Positions 7,626 through 13,743 of a stretch of 13,808 bases of DNA are shown one piece after another. Each line of letters opens with the position of its first letter. Position 1 is the first letter of the stretch. Origin of the DNA: an uncultured Lachnospiraceae bacterium (lineage in GTDB: Bacteria > Bacillota_A > Clostridia > Lachnospirales > Lachnospiraceae); the NCBI GenBank assembly GCA_910585655.1, contig CAJUFW010000074.1, forward strand, positions 1,758 to 15,565, written 5' to 3'. The position numbers and the translations under genes are program-made. The notes under the pieces are model-generated. The model searched no databases. It was not told where the DNA came from and saw nothing but the letters and a program-made list of their open reading frames with translations.

Positions 7626-7651
7626 ATAGAACAAAAAAAATACTTTGTCAA
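7623..7651 (-). promoter_or_regulatory. Perfect-consensus promoter of padR-DUF2812
   Basis: On the minus strand TTGACA (7651-7646), a 17-bp spacer containing a T-run, and TATAAT (7628-7623) match the SigA consensus at all twelve bases. Such a strong promoter makes sense only if it is normally repressed, which fits the operators just downstream. Confidence 0.9.
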
Positions 7652-7671
7652 GAACAATACCGTAAGATTGT

Positions 7672-7701
7672 AAAAGCGGCTGCCGCTTTCGCAACAGCCG
7701 C
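7672..7701 (-). terminator. Terminator after the DUF1540 gene
   Basis: On the minus strand GCGGCTG (7701-7695) and CAGCCGC (7682-7676) form a 7-bp GC-rich stem with a 12-base loop, followed by only four Ts (7675-7672). A competing hairpin, AAAGCGG with CCGCTTT, shares part of the sequence. The short T-run makes this a moderate terminator. It lies just after the last gene of the cys operon and before the padR promoter. Confidence 0.6.
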
Positions 7702-7713
7702 CCCCGGCGCGCC

Positions 7714-7887
7714 TTATTCCATTTTATTTTTGAAGGATTCGCAGTCTACGCATTCCTTCTTTGTCGGATTTGGCTCATGCGTACCAATCTGGATAGAATC
7801 CAGTGTACAACGACATGCCTGCTCATTGTTGTACGCACAGTTGTTGATTGTACAACGAATACATTCATTTTTCCCATTGACCATCAT
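7714..7887 (-). CDS. Small cysteine-rich DUF1540 protein
   Basis: A 57-residue protein. It has seven cysteines (9, 12, 17, 25, 27, 46, 49) in the arrangement C-x2-C-x4-C-x7-C-x-C ... C-x2-C. The segments NECIRCTINNCAYN, ACRCTLDSIQIG and CVDCESF match the DUF1540 pattern. The cysteine pairs suggest a zinc or other metal knuckle; the function is unknown. The ATG at 7887 lies six bases after GGAGGTG (7894-7900). A second ATG at 7884 is also possible. It is the last gene of the run that starts at cysE, 109 nt after the ATP-grasp gene. That spacer could fold so as to hide this ribosome site. Confidence 0.88.
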   Translation of the reverse strand: MMVNGKNECIRCTINNCAYNNEQACRCTLDSIQIGTHEPNPTKKECVDCESFKNKME

Positions 7888-7996
7888 CTAAAACACCTCC
7901 TATTGTGTTTCTCTCAAACTTCCTTGCACCTGATACAGCCAGGCTTTGTCTTTCGACTTCATAGCTAGTATGCGCAAGTCGGAGGTGTTTTATGCT
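7888..7996 (-). promoter_or_regulatory. Structured leader that could mask the DUF1540 ribosome site
   Basis: In the minus-strand RNA, TAAAACACCTCC (7992-7981), just after the ATP-grasp stop, is the exact complement of GGAGGTGTTTTA (7900-7889), which holds the Shine-Dalgarno sequence of the DUF1540 gene. Between these arms, GACTT-gcg-CATA (7980-7969) can pair with TATG-AAGTC (7963-7955). CCTG (7943-7940) can pair with CAGG (7932-7929). The whole could form a three-way junction. This matches no riboswitch class known to me. Confidence 0.45.
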
Positions 7997-9223
7997 TTAG
8001 CGCAGTCCTTTATTTCCAAAACATTGTTTATATTTTTTTATATAATGATGCTGATTCACCAGGAAATACAACGTCCGTTTCAGTCCTGCGTCTTTTTTAA
8101 AATAAAGAGACTGGCAATACTTTCCTTCTTTGATCAGCTTTTTTGCCTTTTGCTTTAAAGCCGGATCTTTGACATACGTAAAAATTACTTTTTTAGGAAT
8201 AATCGACCAAAGCACCTCACGGTCTGCAACGACGCACGGCTGCTTTTTGTGCAGCAATACGTCTTCCACCAGAAAACGTGCCAGGTTATACCCGCCTGCC
8301 GTTACAAAATAACTGCTCCGACCTTGACGCAGGTTCATTTCAAATAATTTATAAGTCTGATCCCGCGGATCCAGTTTCATATCAAAGTTGGCGAAACCGA
8401 CATAACCCAAATCTTCTAAAAATCGTTTCATTCTGGCTGACAGTTCCTTGTCATAGCCATTGATAATCGCCGCATAGCTTCCGATTCCCTCCGGCGTATG
8501 CTCCTCTAACAAGGCATTGCCCAGAGAAATCAGCCGTACCTTTCCGTCGCTGCCGCAATAACAGTTCATCACCCGCATCTGGCTGTCGTCACCTGGAATA
8601 TACTCCTGCAAAATCAAAGTGTCCTTATAAGAAGAGCCGTAAATCGCATCCAGAATATTCCGGTATTCCTCCTCATTTTCCGCAACAAATACCTTCTTTT
8701 TATGCGGAAAACGGCAGTTCCAATAGGCTACCGAATTGGACGGCTTAATGATCATCGGAAAGTCAAAGACCGGTCGATGCTCTTTATAATTTTCATACGT
8801 ACAGGAATCCGTCTTTGGAAAAGCAAAGCCATATTCCTCGCAGACCTGATAAAAGCTTTCTTTCATCGACAAACGCATCAGCAGTTCTTCACTGATACAC
8901 TCGAAGCGGTACAAATCGCGAAGCTTGTCCTGATTGCGCACCAACAATTTGATATAATTATCCCCGCAGGGAACCAAGAGCAGTGTTTTTCCTGGATGCT
9001 CCCCCGCAAATTCTCTTAACGTACGGACAAATACCTCATCTTCCTCCAGCCTCGGCTCCTGCTTGACCACCTGTACAATCCGGCTGTTTGCCGTTGCTAC
9101 CAATGCCCCCTTGCCGATTGCCAGGGAACACAATCCATATTCCTCATAAAACGAACGAGCCATTCCATAGGCGTTGGCATCCGTCCCCAGCAATACCGGA
9201 ATAAACTCTATCTGTTCTGACAT
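7997..9223 (-). CDS. ATP-grasp family carboxylate-amine ligase, substrate unknown
   Basis: A 408-residue cytosolic enzyme of the ATP-grasp fold, which joins a carboxylate to an amine or thiol through an acyl-phosphate. The N-terminal domain (1-110) includes FIPVLLGTDANAYGMARSF and LLVPCGDNY. The ATP-grasp core has FPMIIKPSNS (Lys160), the hinge ILQEYIPGDD (Glu207) and the metal-binding end GFANFDMKLD...FEMNLRQGRSS (Asp281, Glu295, Asn297). The N-terminal pattern recalls the D-aspartate ligase group that builds peptidoglycan cross-bridges in enterococci and lactococci, but I cannot confirm that substrate. The gene starts 26 nt after the sigH stop, with GGAGG and AAGGA upstream, so it is probably co-transcribed. 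Confidence 0.8.
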   Translation of the reverse strand: MSEQIEFIPVLLGTDANAYGMARSFYEEYGLCSLAIGKGALVATANSRIVQVVKQEPRLEEDEVFVRTLREFAGEHPGKTLLLVPCGDNYIKLLVRNQDKLRDLYRFECISEELLMRLSMKESFYQVCEEYGFAFPKTDSCTYENYKEHRPVFDFPMIIKPSNSVAYWNCRFPHKKKVFVAENEEEYRNILDAIYGSSYKDTLILQEYIPGDDSQMRVMNCYCGSDGKVRLISLGNALLEEHTPEGIGSYAAIINGYDKELSARMKRFLEDLGYVGFANFDMKLDPRDQTYKLFEMNLRQGRSSYFVTAGGYNLARFLVEDVLLHKKQPCVVADREVLWSIIPKKVIFTYVKDPALKQKAKKLIKEGKYCQSLYFKKDAGLKRTLYFLVNQHHYIKKYKQCFGNKGLR

Positions 9224-9249
9224 CTTTCCTTTTCCTCCATTCCTGCTTT

Positions 9250-9876
9250 TTATCCTATTTCCTGTAAAATCCGGCTGACCTTTGTTTTAATCCGCTGCAG
9301 GGCGTTGTCAATGGATTTTGGCTCCCGTCCTAACCGCTTTGCAATCTGCTGATACGAATAGCCCTCTCGAAACAATACGAACACCTGCTTTTCCATTTTA
9401 CTCAAACTCCGATCCAGACGTTCTTCTAGCTGCTCAATGTTTTCCCGGTCGATCACAAACTGTTCCGGGTTTCCGTCCCCGTCCGGACGCAGCAAATCCA
9501 ACAGGCTTTCGCCCTCTTGCCCATCCTCCTGATAAGCCGGAGTATCCAGAGAAATATAGTTGTTTAATGGTTGATTTTTCTTCCGGTTCTGCGCTTCTAT
9601 CGCTTTGTAAATCTGCCTGGAAATACAAAGTGAGGCAAAGCTTGCAAAGCTGCTTTCCTTTCCCTCGTCAAACTCCCGGATCGCACGAAACAGACCAATC
9701 ATCCCCTCCTGTATCAGATCGTCGCAATCGCCTCCGATCAAATACAGCGTCTTCGCTTTCCCTCGAACCAGATTTTTATATTTTTCCATTAAAAAATCGA
9801 CTGCCCCGCCGTTTCCCTCTTGTACCAGACGAAGCAGCTCTTCATCGGTATGCTGCTCATATTCTTCTTGTCTCAC
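9250..9876 (-). CDS. sigH: RNA polymerase sigma-H factor (Spo0H type)
   Basis: A 208-residue alternative sigma factor. Region 2 shows GNGGAVDFLMEKYKNLV, DLIQEGMIGLFRAIREFD and SSFASFASLCISRQIYKAI, covering -10 recognition. Region 4 has MEKQVFVLFREGYSYQQIA with KSIDNALQRIKTKV, the -35-binding helix-turn-helix typical of SigH. There is no region 1.1 or 1.2, as expected for this group. In endospore formers SigH drives transition-phase and early sporulation genes. The start codon is GTG (9876), nine bases after GGAGGA (9886-9891). Its place after rlmB and mrnC is a conserved order in Clostridia and bacilli. It lies 54 nt after rlmB, and a weak internal promoter may sit in that gap. Confidence 0.92.
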   Translation of the reverse strand: MRQEEYEQHTDEELLRLVQEGNGGAVDFLMEKYKNLVRGKAKTLYLIGGDCDDLIQEGMIGLFRAIREFDEGKESSFASFASLCISRQIYKAIEAQNRKKNQPLNNYISLDTPAYQEDGQEGESLLDLLRPDGDGNPEQFVIDRENIEQLEERLDRSLSKMEKQVFVLFREGYSYQQIAKRLGREPKSIDNALQRIKTKVSRILQEIG

Positions 9877-9908
9877 CTGCTGCCTTCCTCCGTCTTTCTT
9901 CTTATTTC

Positions 9909-9917
9909 ATTTTATCA
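9909..9917 (-). promoter_or_regulatory. Possible extended -10 promoter for sigH
   Basis: In the rlmB-sigH gap the minus strand reads TG-A-TAAAAT (9917-9909), an extended -10 box five of six to consensus. No good -35 box lies at the right distance. Internal promoters for sigH are common in relatives, but this one is weakly supported. Confidence 0.3.
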
Positions 9918-9930
9918 TTCGACCTATCGT

Positions 9931-10677
9931 CTAGCTTGACCCCAGACGCTGCCGGACAATTTCGTAAGCCAGAACCCCGGCGGCTACAGAAGCGTTGAGA
10001 GAATCAATCTGACCGAACATCGGAATCCGCACCGTAAAATCGCACTTTTCCCTGACCAGTCTTCCGACGCCCTCGCCTTCACTGCCAATCACCAGTCCAA
10101 TCGGTCCGTCAAGGCTGCATTGGTACATGCTTTCGCCATCCATATCCGCGCAGGCAAACCAAAGCCCCTTTTTCTTTAACTCCTCTATTGTCTGACCAAG
10201 GTTCGTGACTTTTGCAACCGGCGTGTAATGCAACGCTCCTGCCGATGCCTTTGCCACGGTAGCCGTCAGACCGACCGCCCTGCGTTTGGGAATAATGACG
10301 CCATGCGCGCCCGCCTGATTTGCCGTTCGGATTATGGCTCCCAAATTATGAGGATCCTCAATATTGTCTAATAAAATCAAAAACGGTGCTTCTCCCCGTT
10401 CCTCTGCCAGAGCCAGCATGTCCTCTATTTCGGCATATTCATAAGCTGCCAGATACGCCAAAACTCCCTGATGTTTCCCGCTGTCTGACATCTGATCCAG
10501 ACGCTCTTTTTTTACATACTGGATGACGGTCTCTCCTTTTTTTGCTTCCCGTAAGATAGATAAAATCGGTCCGTCCTTACAACCGTCCTGAATGAATAAA
10601 CGGTCTACCGTTTTTCCGGAACGGAACGCCTCTAACACTGCATTCCGTCCCTCTATCGTAAATTCCTCGTATCTCAT
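9931..10677 (-). CDS. rlmB: 23S rRNA (guanosine-2'-O-)-methyltransferase RlmB (SpoU/TrmH family)
   Basis: A 248-residue SPOUT-class enzyme that 2'-O-methylates a guanosine of 23S rRNA (G2251 in E. coli numbering) using S-adenosylmethionine. The N-terminal substrate-binding domain (1-75) begins with FTIEGRNAVLEAF. The knotted catalytic domain shows motif 1 NIEDPHNLGAIIRTA (105-119, with Asn111 and Arg117), motif 2 VIGSEGEGVGRL (196-207) and motif 3 IPMFGQIDSLNASVAAG (218-234). Length is normal for the family. It follows mrnC after 43 nt, with AGAGGA about ten bases before the ATG. Other SpoU members such as TrmH are possible in principle, but the N-terminal domain and the mrnC neighbour support RlmB. 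Confidence 0.93.
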   Translation of the reverse strand: MRYEEFTIEGRNAVLEAFRSGKTVDRLFIQDGCKDGPILSILREAKKGETVIQYVKKERLDQMSDSGKHQGVLAYLAAYEYAEIEDMLALAEERGEAPFLILLDNIEDPHNLGAIIRTANQAGAHGVIIPKRRAVGLTATVAKASAGALHYTPVAKVTNLGQTIEELKKKGLWFACADMDGESMYQCSLDGPIGLVIGSEGEGVGRLVREKCDFTVRIPMFGQIDSLNASVAAGVLAYEIVRQRLGSS

Positions 10678-10697
10678 TGCGCTTTATCCTCTTTTCC

Positions 10698-10714
10698 AGC
10701 TATTTTTTATAGCT
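10698..10714. repeat. Small inverted repeat between mrnC and rlmB
   Basis: AGCTAT (10698-10703) and ATAGCT (10709-10714) form a 6-bp perfect stem with a 5-base loop. In the minus-strand RNA the loop is all A and no T-run follows, so it is not a standard terminator. It may be an mRNA-processing or stability hairpin in the polycistron. Confidence 0.35.
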
Positions 10715-10720
10715 TTCCTT

Positions 10721-11173
10721 CTAAGCTTCGGTTCCCTCTAAGCCGGCTTTTACCAGATACAGCAAGCGCTCCATCTGACCGGTCAGATACAAATACCCCA
10801 GCAACGCCTCAAACCCGGTCGCAATCCGATAATCTCCTACGCTGGCATTTTTTGCCGTCGTATAGGATTTCGCATTCCTGCCGCGCCGGTACACAGACTT
10901 CTCCTCCTCGCTCAAAAGCGGTTCAATCTGATGCAAAGACGCCTTCTGCGCCTCCGCCTTTACCATACTACTCGCCTGTCGGTGCAACGTATTGACTGGC
11001 GCGTTTCCCCGCCCTACCAATACCGTGCGGATTACCAGGTCATAAATCGCATCTCCGATATACGCCAGTGTCAGAGGAGAATAGGTACGGATATCCTGAT
11101 TCTCCTCTCCAAAGCAAGCTTTTATCCTCGCTGCCAATTCCGAGTTTTCTTCCTTTATTTCTTCAGCTCCCAT
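10721..11173 (-). CDS. mrnC: Mini-ribonuclease III
   Basis: A 150-residue RNase III-like nuclease that lacks the double-stranded RNA-binding domain and matures 23S rRNA ends in Bacillota. The catalytic segment LAYIGDAIYDLVIR (36-49) carries acidic residues including Asp41. A second acidic site is Glu122 in TGFEALLGYLYL. HRQASSMVKAEAQ (64-76) is also family-typical. The ATG at 11173 lies inside the end of cysS, overlapping by 19 bp and reading a different frame. The ribosome site there is weak (GGGAAGG), so translation probably depends on coupling with cysS. The cysS-mrnC-rlmB order is conserved in Bacillota. Confidence 0.93.
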   Translation of the reverse strand: MGAEEIKEENSELAARIKACFGEENQDIRTYSPLTLAYIGDAIYDLVIRTVLVGRGNAPVNTLHRQASSMVKAEAQKASLHQIEPLLSEEEKSVYRRGRNAKSYTTAKNASVGDYRIATGFEALLGYLYLTGQMERLLYLVKAGLEGTEA

Positions 11174-12573
11174 ACTACGCCTTCCCTTGTATCCTGGAGG
11201 ACGACGCCCCTGTCCATCAGTTCCGCCCGAATCGCATCCGCCCTGGCAAAATCTTTCGCCTTTTTGGCTTCTGTCCGCTCCTGAATTTTTGTCAAAATAA
11301 ACTGTTCCAGCTCCGGATCTATAGTAACATCATCTTCTTCCGGCTCCTTTAGCAAATCCAGGCTTAATACCTCGTCAAAGCTTTCTGCCAGCGCCCGCTT
11401 CGTCGCATCGGTTATTTCATCCTTTAGCACATCGTAGAGGACGGTCAAGGCTGTAGCCGTATTTAAATCGCTGCAAACCGCTGCTTCAAAGCGTTCCCGG
11501 TATGCAACAAACACTTCCTGCTGCACTTCTCCTTCCTTTTGCAACGCCGCAATACGTTTTTGCAGTTTTTGATAAGCTCCCGCCGTCTGATCCAATACCT
11601 CATAGGAAAATTCCAATGGCTTCCGATAGTGAGACTGTAGGCAGAACATCCGGTATACCATCGGATCGTAGCCCTTTTCCTGCAGCAGCGATACCGTCAA
11701 AAATTCTCCCTTTGATTTACTCATTTTACCGGAACGGTCGTTTAAATGATGAACATGGAACCAGTAATTGCACCATTTATGCCCCGTATACGCCTCGCTT
11801 TGGGCAATTTCATTGGTATGATGCGGAAAAATGTTGTCTACGCCGCCGCAATGGATATCCATATATTCTCCTAGATGCTTCATACTGATACAAGAACATT
11901 CAATATGCCAGCCTGGATATCCGACTCCCCATGGGCTATCCCATTTCAGCTCCTGATCCTCAAATTTTGATTTGGTAAACCAAAGGACAAAATCGCTTTT
12001 GTTCCGCTTGTTCGCATCCTCTTCCACATCTTCCCGCACTCCAACCAAAAGCTCCTCCTCTGCCTGGCTGCCAAATACATAATAATCCTTTAAGCGCGAT
12101 GTGTCAAAATAAACATTTTCTCCTGCCAGATACGCATACCCTTTTTCCAGCAAAGTTTCAATCATATGAATAAATTCCGGAATACATGATGTCGCAGGCT
12201 CCACGACATCCGGGGTTTTGATATTTAATTTGGCGCAGTCTGCAAAAAAAGCGTCTGTGTAAAACTTTGCCAGTTCCATTACCGTTTTGTTTTCCCGCCT
12301 TGCCCCCTTTAACATCTTATCCTCGCCGGTATCCGCATCGCTCGACAGATGCCCTACATCCGTAATGTTCATGACACGCTTTACCTCATAGCCCACGTAA
12401 CGAAACGTTTTTTCCAGCACATCCTCCATCAGATAACTTCGCAGATTACCGATATGGGCAAAGTGATACACCGTCGGTCCGCAAGTATACATCCCCACTT
12501 TTCCCTCTTCATTCGGTACAAAACACTCTACCTTTCTGGTCAACGTATTAAACAACTGTACTTTATGTTCCAT
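11155..12573 (-). CDS. cysS: Cysteine--tRNA ligase
   Basis: A 472-residue class I aminoacyl-tRNA synthetase that charges tRNA-Cys with cysteine. The HIGH motif is HIGN (40-43) after CGPTVYHFA, and the KMSKS motif is at 283-287. The zinc ligands of CysRS are all present: Cys31, Cys226 (in HIECS), His251 and Glu255 (in FPHHTNE). The C-terminal DALR-type helical region ends in FARADAIRAEL and GVVWELKK. The ATG at 12573 is chosen because AAGGAG (12581-12586) lies seven bases upstream and the protein then begins MEHKVQLFNTL. A frame extension to 12606 has no ribosome site. It is preceded by cysE (48-nt gap) and overlaps mrnC. It is expected to be controlled by the cysteine T-box upstream of cysE. 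Confidence 0.97.
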   Translation of the reverse strand: MEHKVQLFNTLTRKVECFVPNEEGKVGMYTCGPTVYHFAHIGNLRSYLMEDVLEKTFRYVGYEVKRVMNITDVGHLSSDADTGEDKMLKGARRENKTVMELAKFYTDAFFADCAKLNIKTPDVVEPATSCIPEFIHMIETLLEKGYAYLAGENVYFDTSRLKDYYVFGSQAEEELLVGVREDVEEDANKRNKSDFVLWFTKSKFEDQELKWDSPWGVGYPGWHIECSCISMKHLGEYMDIHCGGVDNIFPHHTNEIAQSEAYTGHKWCNYWFHVHHLNDRSGKMSKSKGEFLTVSLLQEKGYDPMVYRMFCLQSHYRKPLEFSYEVLDQTAGAYQKLQKRIAALQKEGEVQQEVFVAYRERFEAAVCSDLNTATALTVLYDVLKDEITDATKRALAESFDEVLSLDLLKEPEEDDVTIDPELEQFILTKIQERTEAKKAKDFARADAIRAELMDRGVVLQDTREGVVWELKK

Positions 12574-12621
12574 TTTTGTTCTCCTTATCATGAATTCGTC
12601 TTTCACGAACTTAATTCTGTC

Positions 12622-13308
12622 TTATGAGTTTATCTGTTTGGCAGAGAGGTTCTCTGTCTGCTCCAGCTTTTTTAAAATCTGCCCCATCGTTTCCCGCAGG
12701 GATTCGTTTTCCTGCTTTAGACGGTTTATTTCATTCATCACCGGATCGGGCAGGTGGATTTGATCCATATCCTCTTTTGGCACTCGTACATTGTCCCGCT
12801 TGACTACCCGACCTGGAACGCCTACCACGGTCGAATTCGGCGGCACCTCTTCTAGCACTACGCTTCCGGCTCCGATTTTCGAGTTTTCCCCTATCGTAAA
12901 GGAGCCTAAAATCTTTGCTCCGGCGCTGACCATTACGTTGTCCCGCAGCGTCGGATGACGCTTTCCCTTTTCCTTCCCGGTTCCTCCCAGCGTAACGCCC
13001 TGATATAAGGTTACATTATCCCCCACCACTGCCGTCTCGCCGATGATCACACCAATCCCATGGTCGATAAAAAACCCCTTTCCGATTTTCGCTCCCGGAT
13101 GGATATCAATTCCGGTTTTCGTCGCTCCCCGCTGGGCAATCAGACGCGCCAGAAAATAATGCTTCTTTTTATAAAGCTTATGCGCCAGGCGATAGCGCAG
13201 CACCGCCCGGAAACCCGGATACAAAAAAACCTCCGCCGACGATTTAATCGCCGGATCTCGTTCCTTTACTACCTGTATTTCCTCCCTGATATAACGAATT
13301 ACTCCCAT
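12622..13308 (-). CDS. cysE: Serine O-acetyltransferase
   Basis: A 228-residue enzyme that acetylates L-serine with acetyl-CoA to give O-acetylserine, the committed precursor of cysteine. It has the short N-terminus common in Bacillota. A left-handed beta-helix of hexapeptide repeats spans about residues 62-170 (GIDIHPGAKIG, TAVVGDNVTL, FTIGENSKIGAGSVV). Catalytic candidates are Asp82-His83 in FIDHG and His118 in KRHPTLRD. GGTGKEKGKRHPT is the loop typical of this family. Residues 190-220 (MNEINRLKQENESLRETM) look like a coiled coil. The ATG is five bases after AAGGGGG (13314-13320). It is the first gene after the T-box leader, so cysteine supply and charging are controlled together. Confidence 0.96.
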   Translation of the reverse strand: MGVIRYIREEIQVVKERDPAIKSSAEVFLYPGFRAVLRYRLAHKLYKKKHYFLARLIAQRGATKTGIDIHPGAKIGKGFFIDHGIGVIIGETAVVGDNVTLYQGVTLGGTGKEKGKRHPTLRDNVMVSAGAKILGSFTIGENSKIGAGSVVLEEVPPNSTVVGVPGRVVKRDNVRVPKEDMDQIHLPDPVMNEINRLKQENESLRETMGQILKKLEQTENLSAKQINS

Positions 13309-13351
13309 AAATTCCCCCTTCTGCCAAGCAGAACGCCCCGCTGTTTCTAAT

Positions 13352-13378
13352 CGGGCAGGGATGCCTTTTCCCTGCCCG
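13352..13378 (-). repeat. Strong stem-loop just upstream of cysE
   Basis: In the minus-strand RNA CGGGCAGGGA (13378-13369) and TCCCTGCCCG (13361-13352) form a perfect 10-bp stem with a 7-base loop, ending 43 nt before the cysE ATG. No T-run follows, so it does not look like a second intrinsic terminator. It lies beyond the T-box and is not part of the canonical T-box fold. Confidence 0.6.
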
Positions 13379-13380
13379 CT

Positions 13381-13431
13381 GCACGCGGCGTGTGCTGACC
13401 AAGCAGCTAATTTCCTTACACGCCGCTGTGC
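13381..13431 (-). repeat. Long bulged stem-loop after the T-box terminator
   Basis: In the minus-strand RNA GCAC, a bulged A and GCGGCGTGT (13431-13418) pair with ACACGCCGC and GTGC (13393-13381), a 13-bp stem with one bulge. Its top is extended by GCTG (13407-13404) with CAGC (13397-13394), leaving a 10-nt one-sided bulge. It begins immediately after the T-box terminator T-run. It is absent from the usual T-box model and has no assigned role. Confidence 0.6.
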
Positions 13432-13433
13432 AT

Positions 13434-13465
13434 AAAAGCCTCCGTCTCCAAATAGAGACGAAGGC
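13434..13465 (-). terminator. T-box-controlled intrinsic terminator
   Basis: In the minus-strand RNA GCCTTCGTCTC (13465-13455) pairs with GAGACGGAGGC (13448-13438), an 11-bp stem with one wobble, followed by four Ts (13437-13434). The 5' arm overlaps the 3' side of the antiterminator, so the two folds exclude each other. The T-run is short. Confidence 0.88.
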
Positions 13466-13701
13466 TCGTGGTTCCACTCTAATTCCGCCTCACCCTGTTT
13501 CGAGGAGGCGCTCTTAAAAACGGTAACGGGCGTCTGCCGTACCGGAATACTACTCTGACAAAATGCCAGCCTTCCTCCGGTCTGCTTACGGGCGCACTTC
13601 GGACAATTCCTTACCTAAGTTGCTTTCAGCCTCTGGCAACTCCTCTCTGTCGGCGGTCCTTTGTCCTACTCTACCCGTTCACTGCATTTGCTTTTTGTTG
13701 T
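13434..13701 (-). promoter_or_regulatory. Cysteine-specific T-box riboswitch leader
   Basis: The leader RNA senses uncharged tRNA-Cys and controls readthrough into cysE-cysS. Stem I has CGGG (13677-13674), the AGTA motif (13670-13667), GGAC paired with GTCC (13604-13601), GAA (13600-13598), the specifier TGC for cysteine (13596-13594) and the closing CCCG (13592-13589). The distal loop carries GCTGAAAGC (13630-13622). A stem III hairpin spans 13544-13521. The T-box AGAGTGGAACCACG is at 13480-13467. Its TGGA bulge can pair with the tRNA 3' end UCCA, which agrees with the U discriminator base of tRNA-Cys. GAGGC (13491-13487) can pair with GCCTT in the antiterminator, competing with the terminator. 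Confidence 0.94.
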
Positions 13702-13707
13702 TATTCC

Positions 13708-13736
13708 ATTCTATGCGAGAAACGCCGTTTTGTCAA
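13708..13736 (-). promoter_or_regulatory. Promoter of the T-box-cysE-cysS operon
   Basis: On the minus strand TTGACA (13736-13731, perfect), a 17-bp spacer and TAGAAT (13713-13708, five of six) form a strong SigA promoter. Transcription should start near 13701, about 24 nt before the first helix of T-box stem I. Confidence 0.85.
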
Positions 13737-13743
13737 CTCCTAC

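Noticed and set aside
6820..7629. Long plus-strand open frame of about 269 codons opposite the DUF2812 and padR genes
   Set aside because: It is antisense to two well-supported genes with clear domains, has no ribosome site, and its translation is proline/serine-rich without any recognisable motif.
7706..7713. GGCGCGCC, an 8-bp palindrome identical to the AscI site
   Set aside because: There is no vector sequence around it and it lies in a GC-rich stretch beside a terminator. A chance occurrence is the simplest reading.
7981..7998. GGAGGTGTTTTATG on the plus strand looks like a ribosome site plus start codon
   Set aside because: The frame is ATG-CTT-TAG, only two codons. The sequence is better explained as the complement arm of the DUF1540 ribosome site.
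9318..9998. Plus-strand open frame of about 226 codons opposite sigH
   Set aside because: It mirrors the sigH coding frame and crosses the rlmB-sigH gap. The composition is that of a reverse-strand shadow and it has no start signals.
12574..12606. N-terminal extension of cysS by 11 residues
   Set aside because: The upstream ATG has no ribosome site, whereas ATG 12573 has AAGGAG at ideal spacing and gives the usual CysRS N-terminus.
13352..13378. Second intrinsic terminator upstream of cysE
   Set aside because: The stem is strong, but the following bases (GATTAGAAAC) contain no T-run on the transcribed strand, so it was listed only as a stem-loop.
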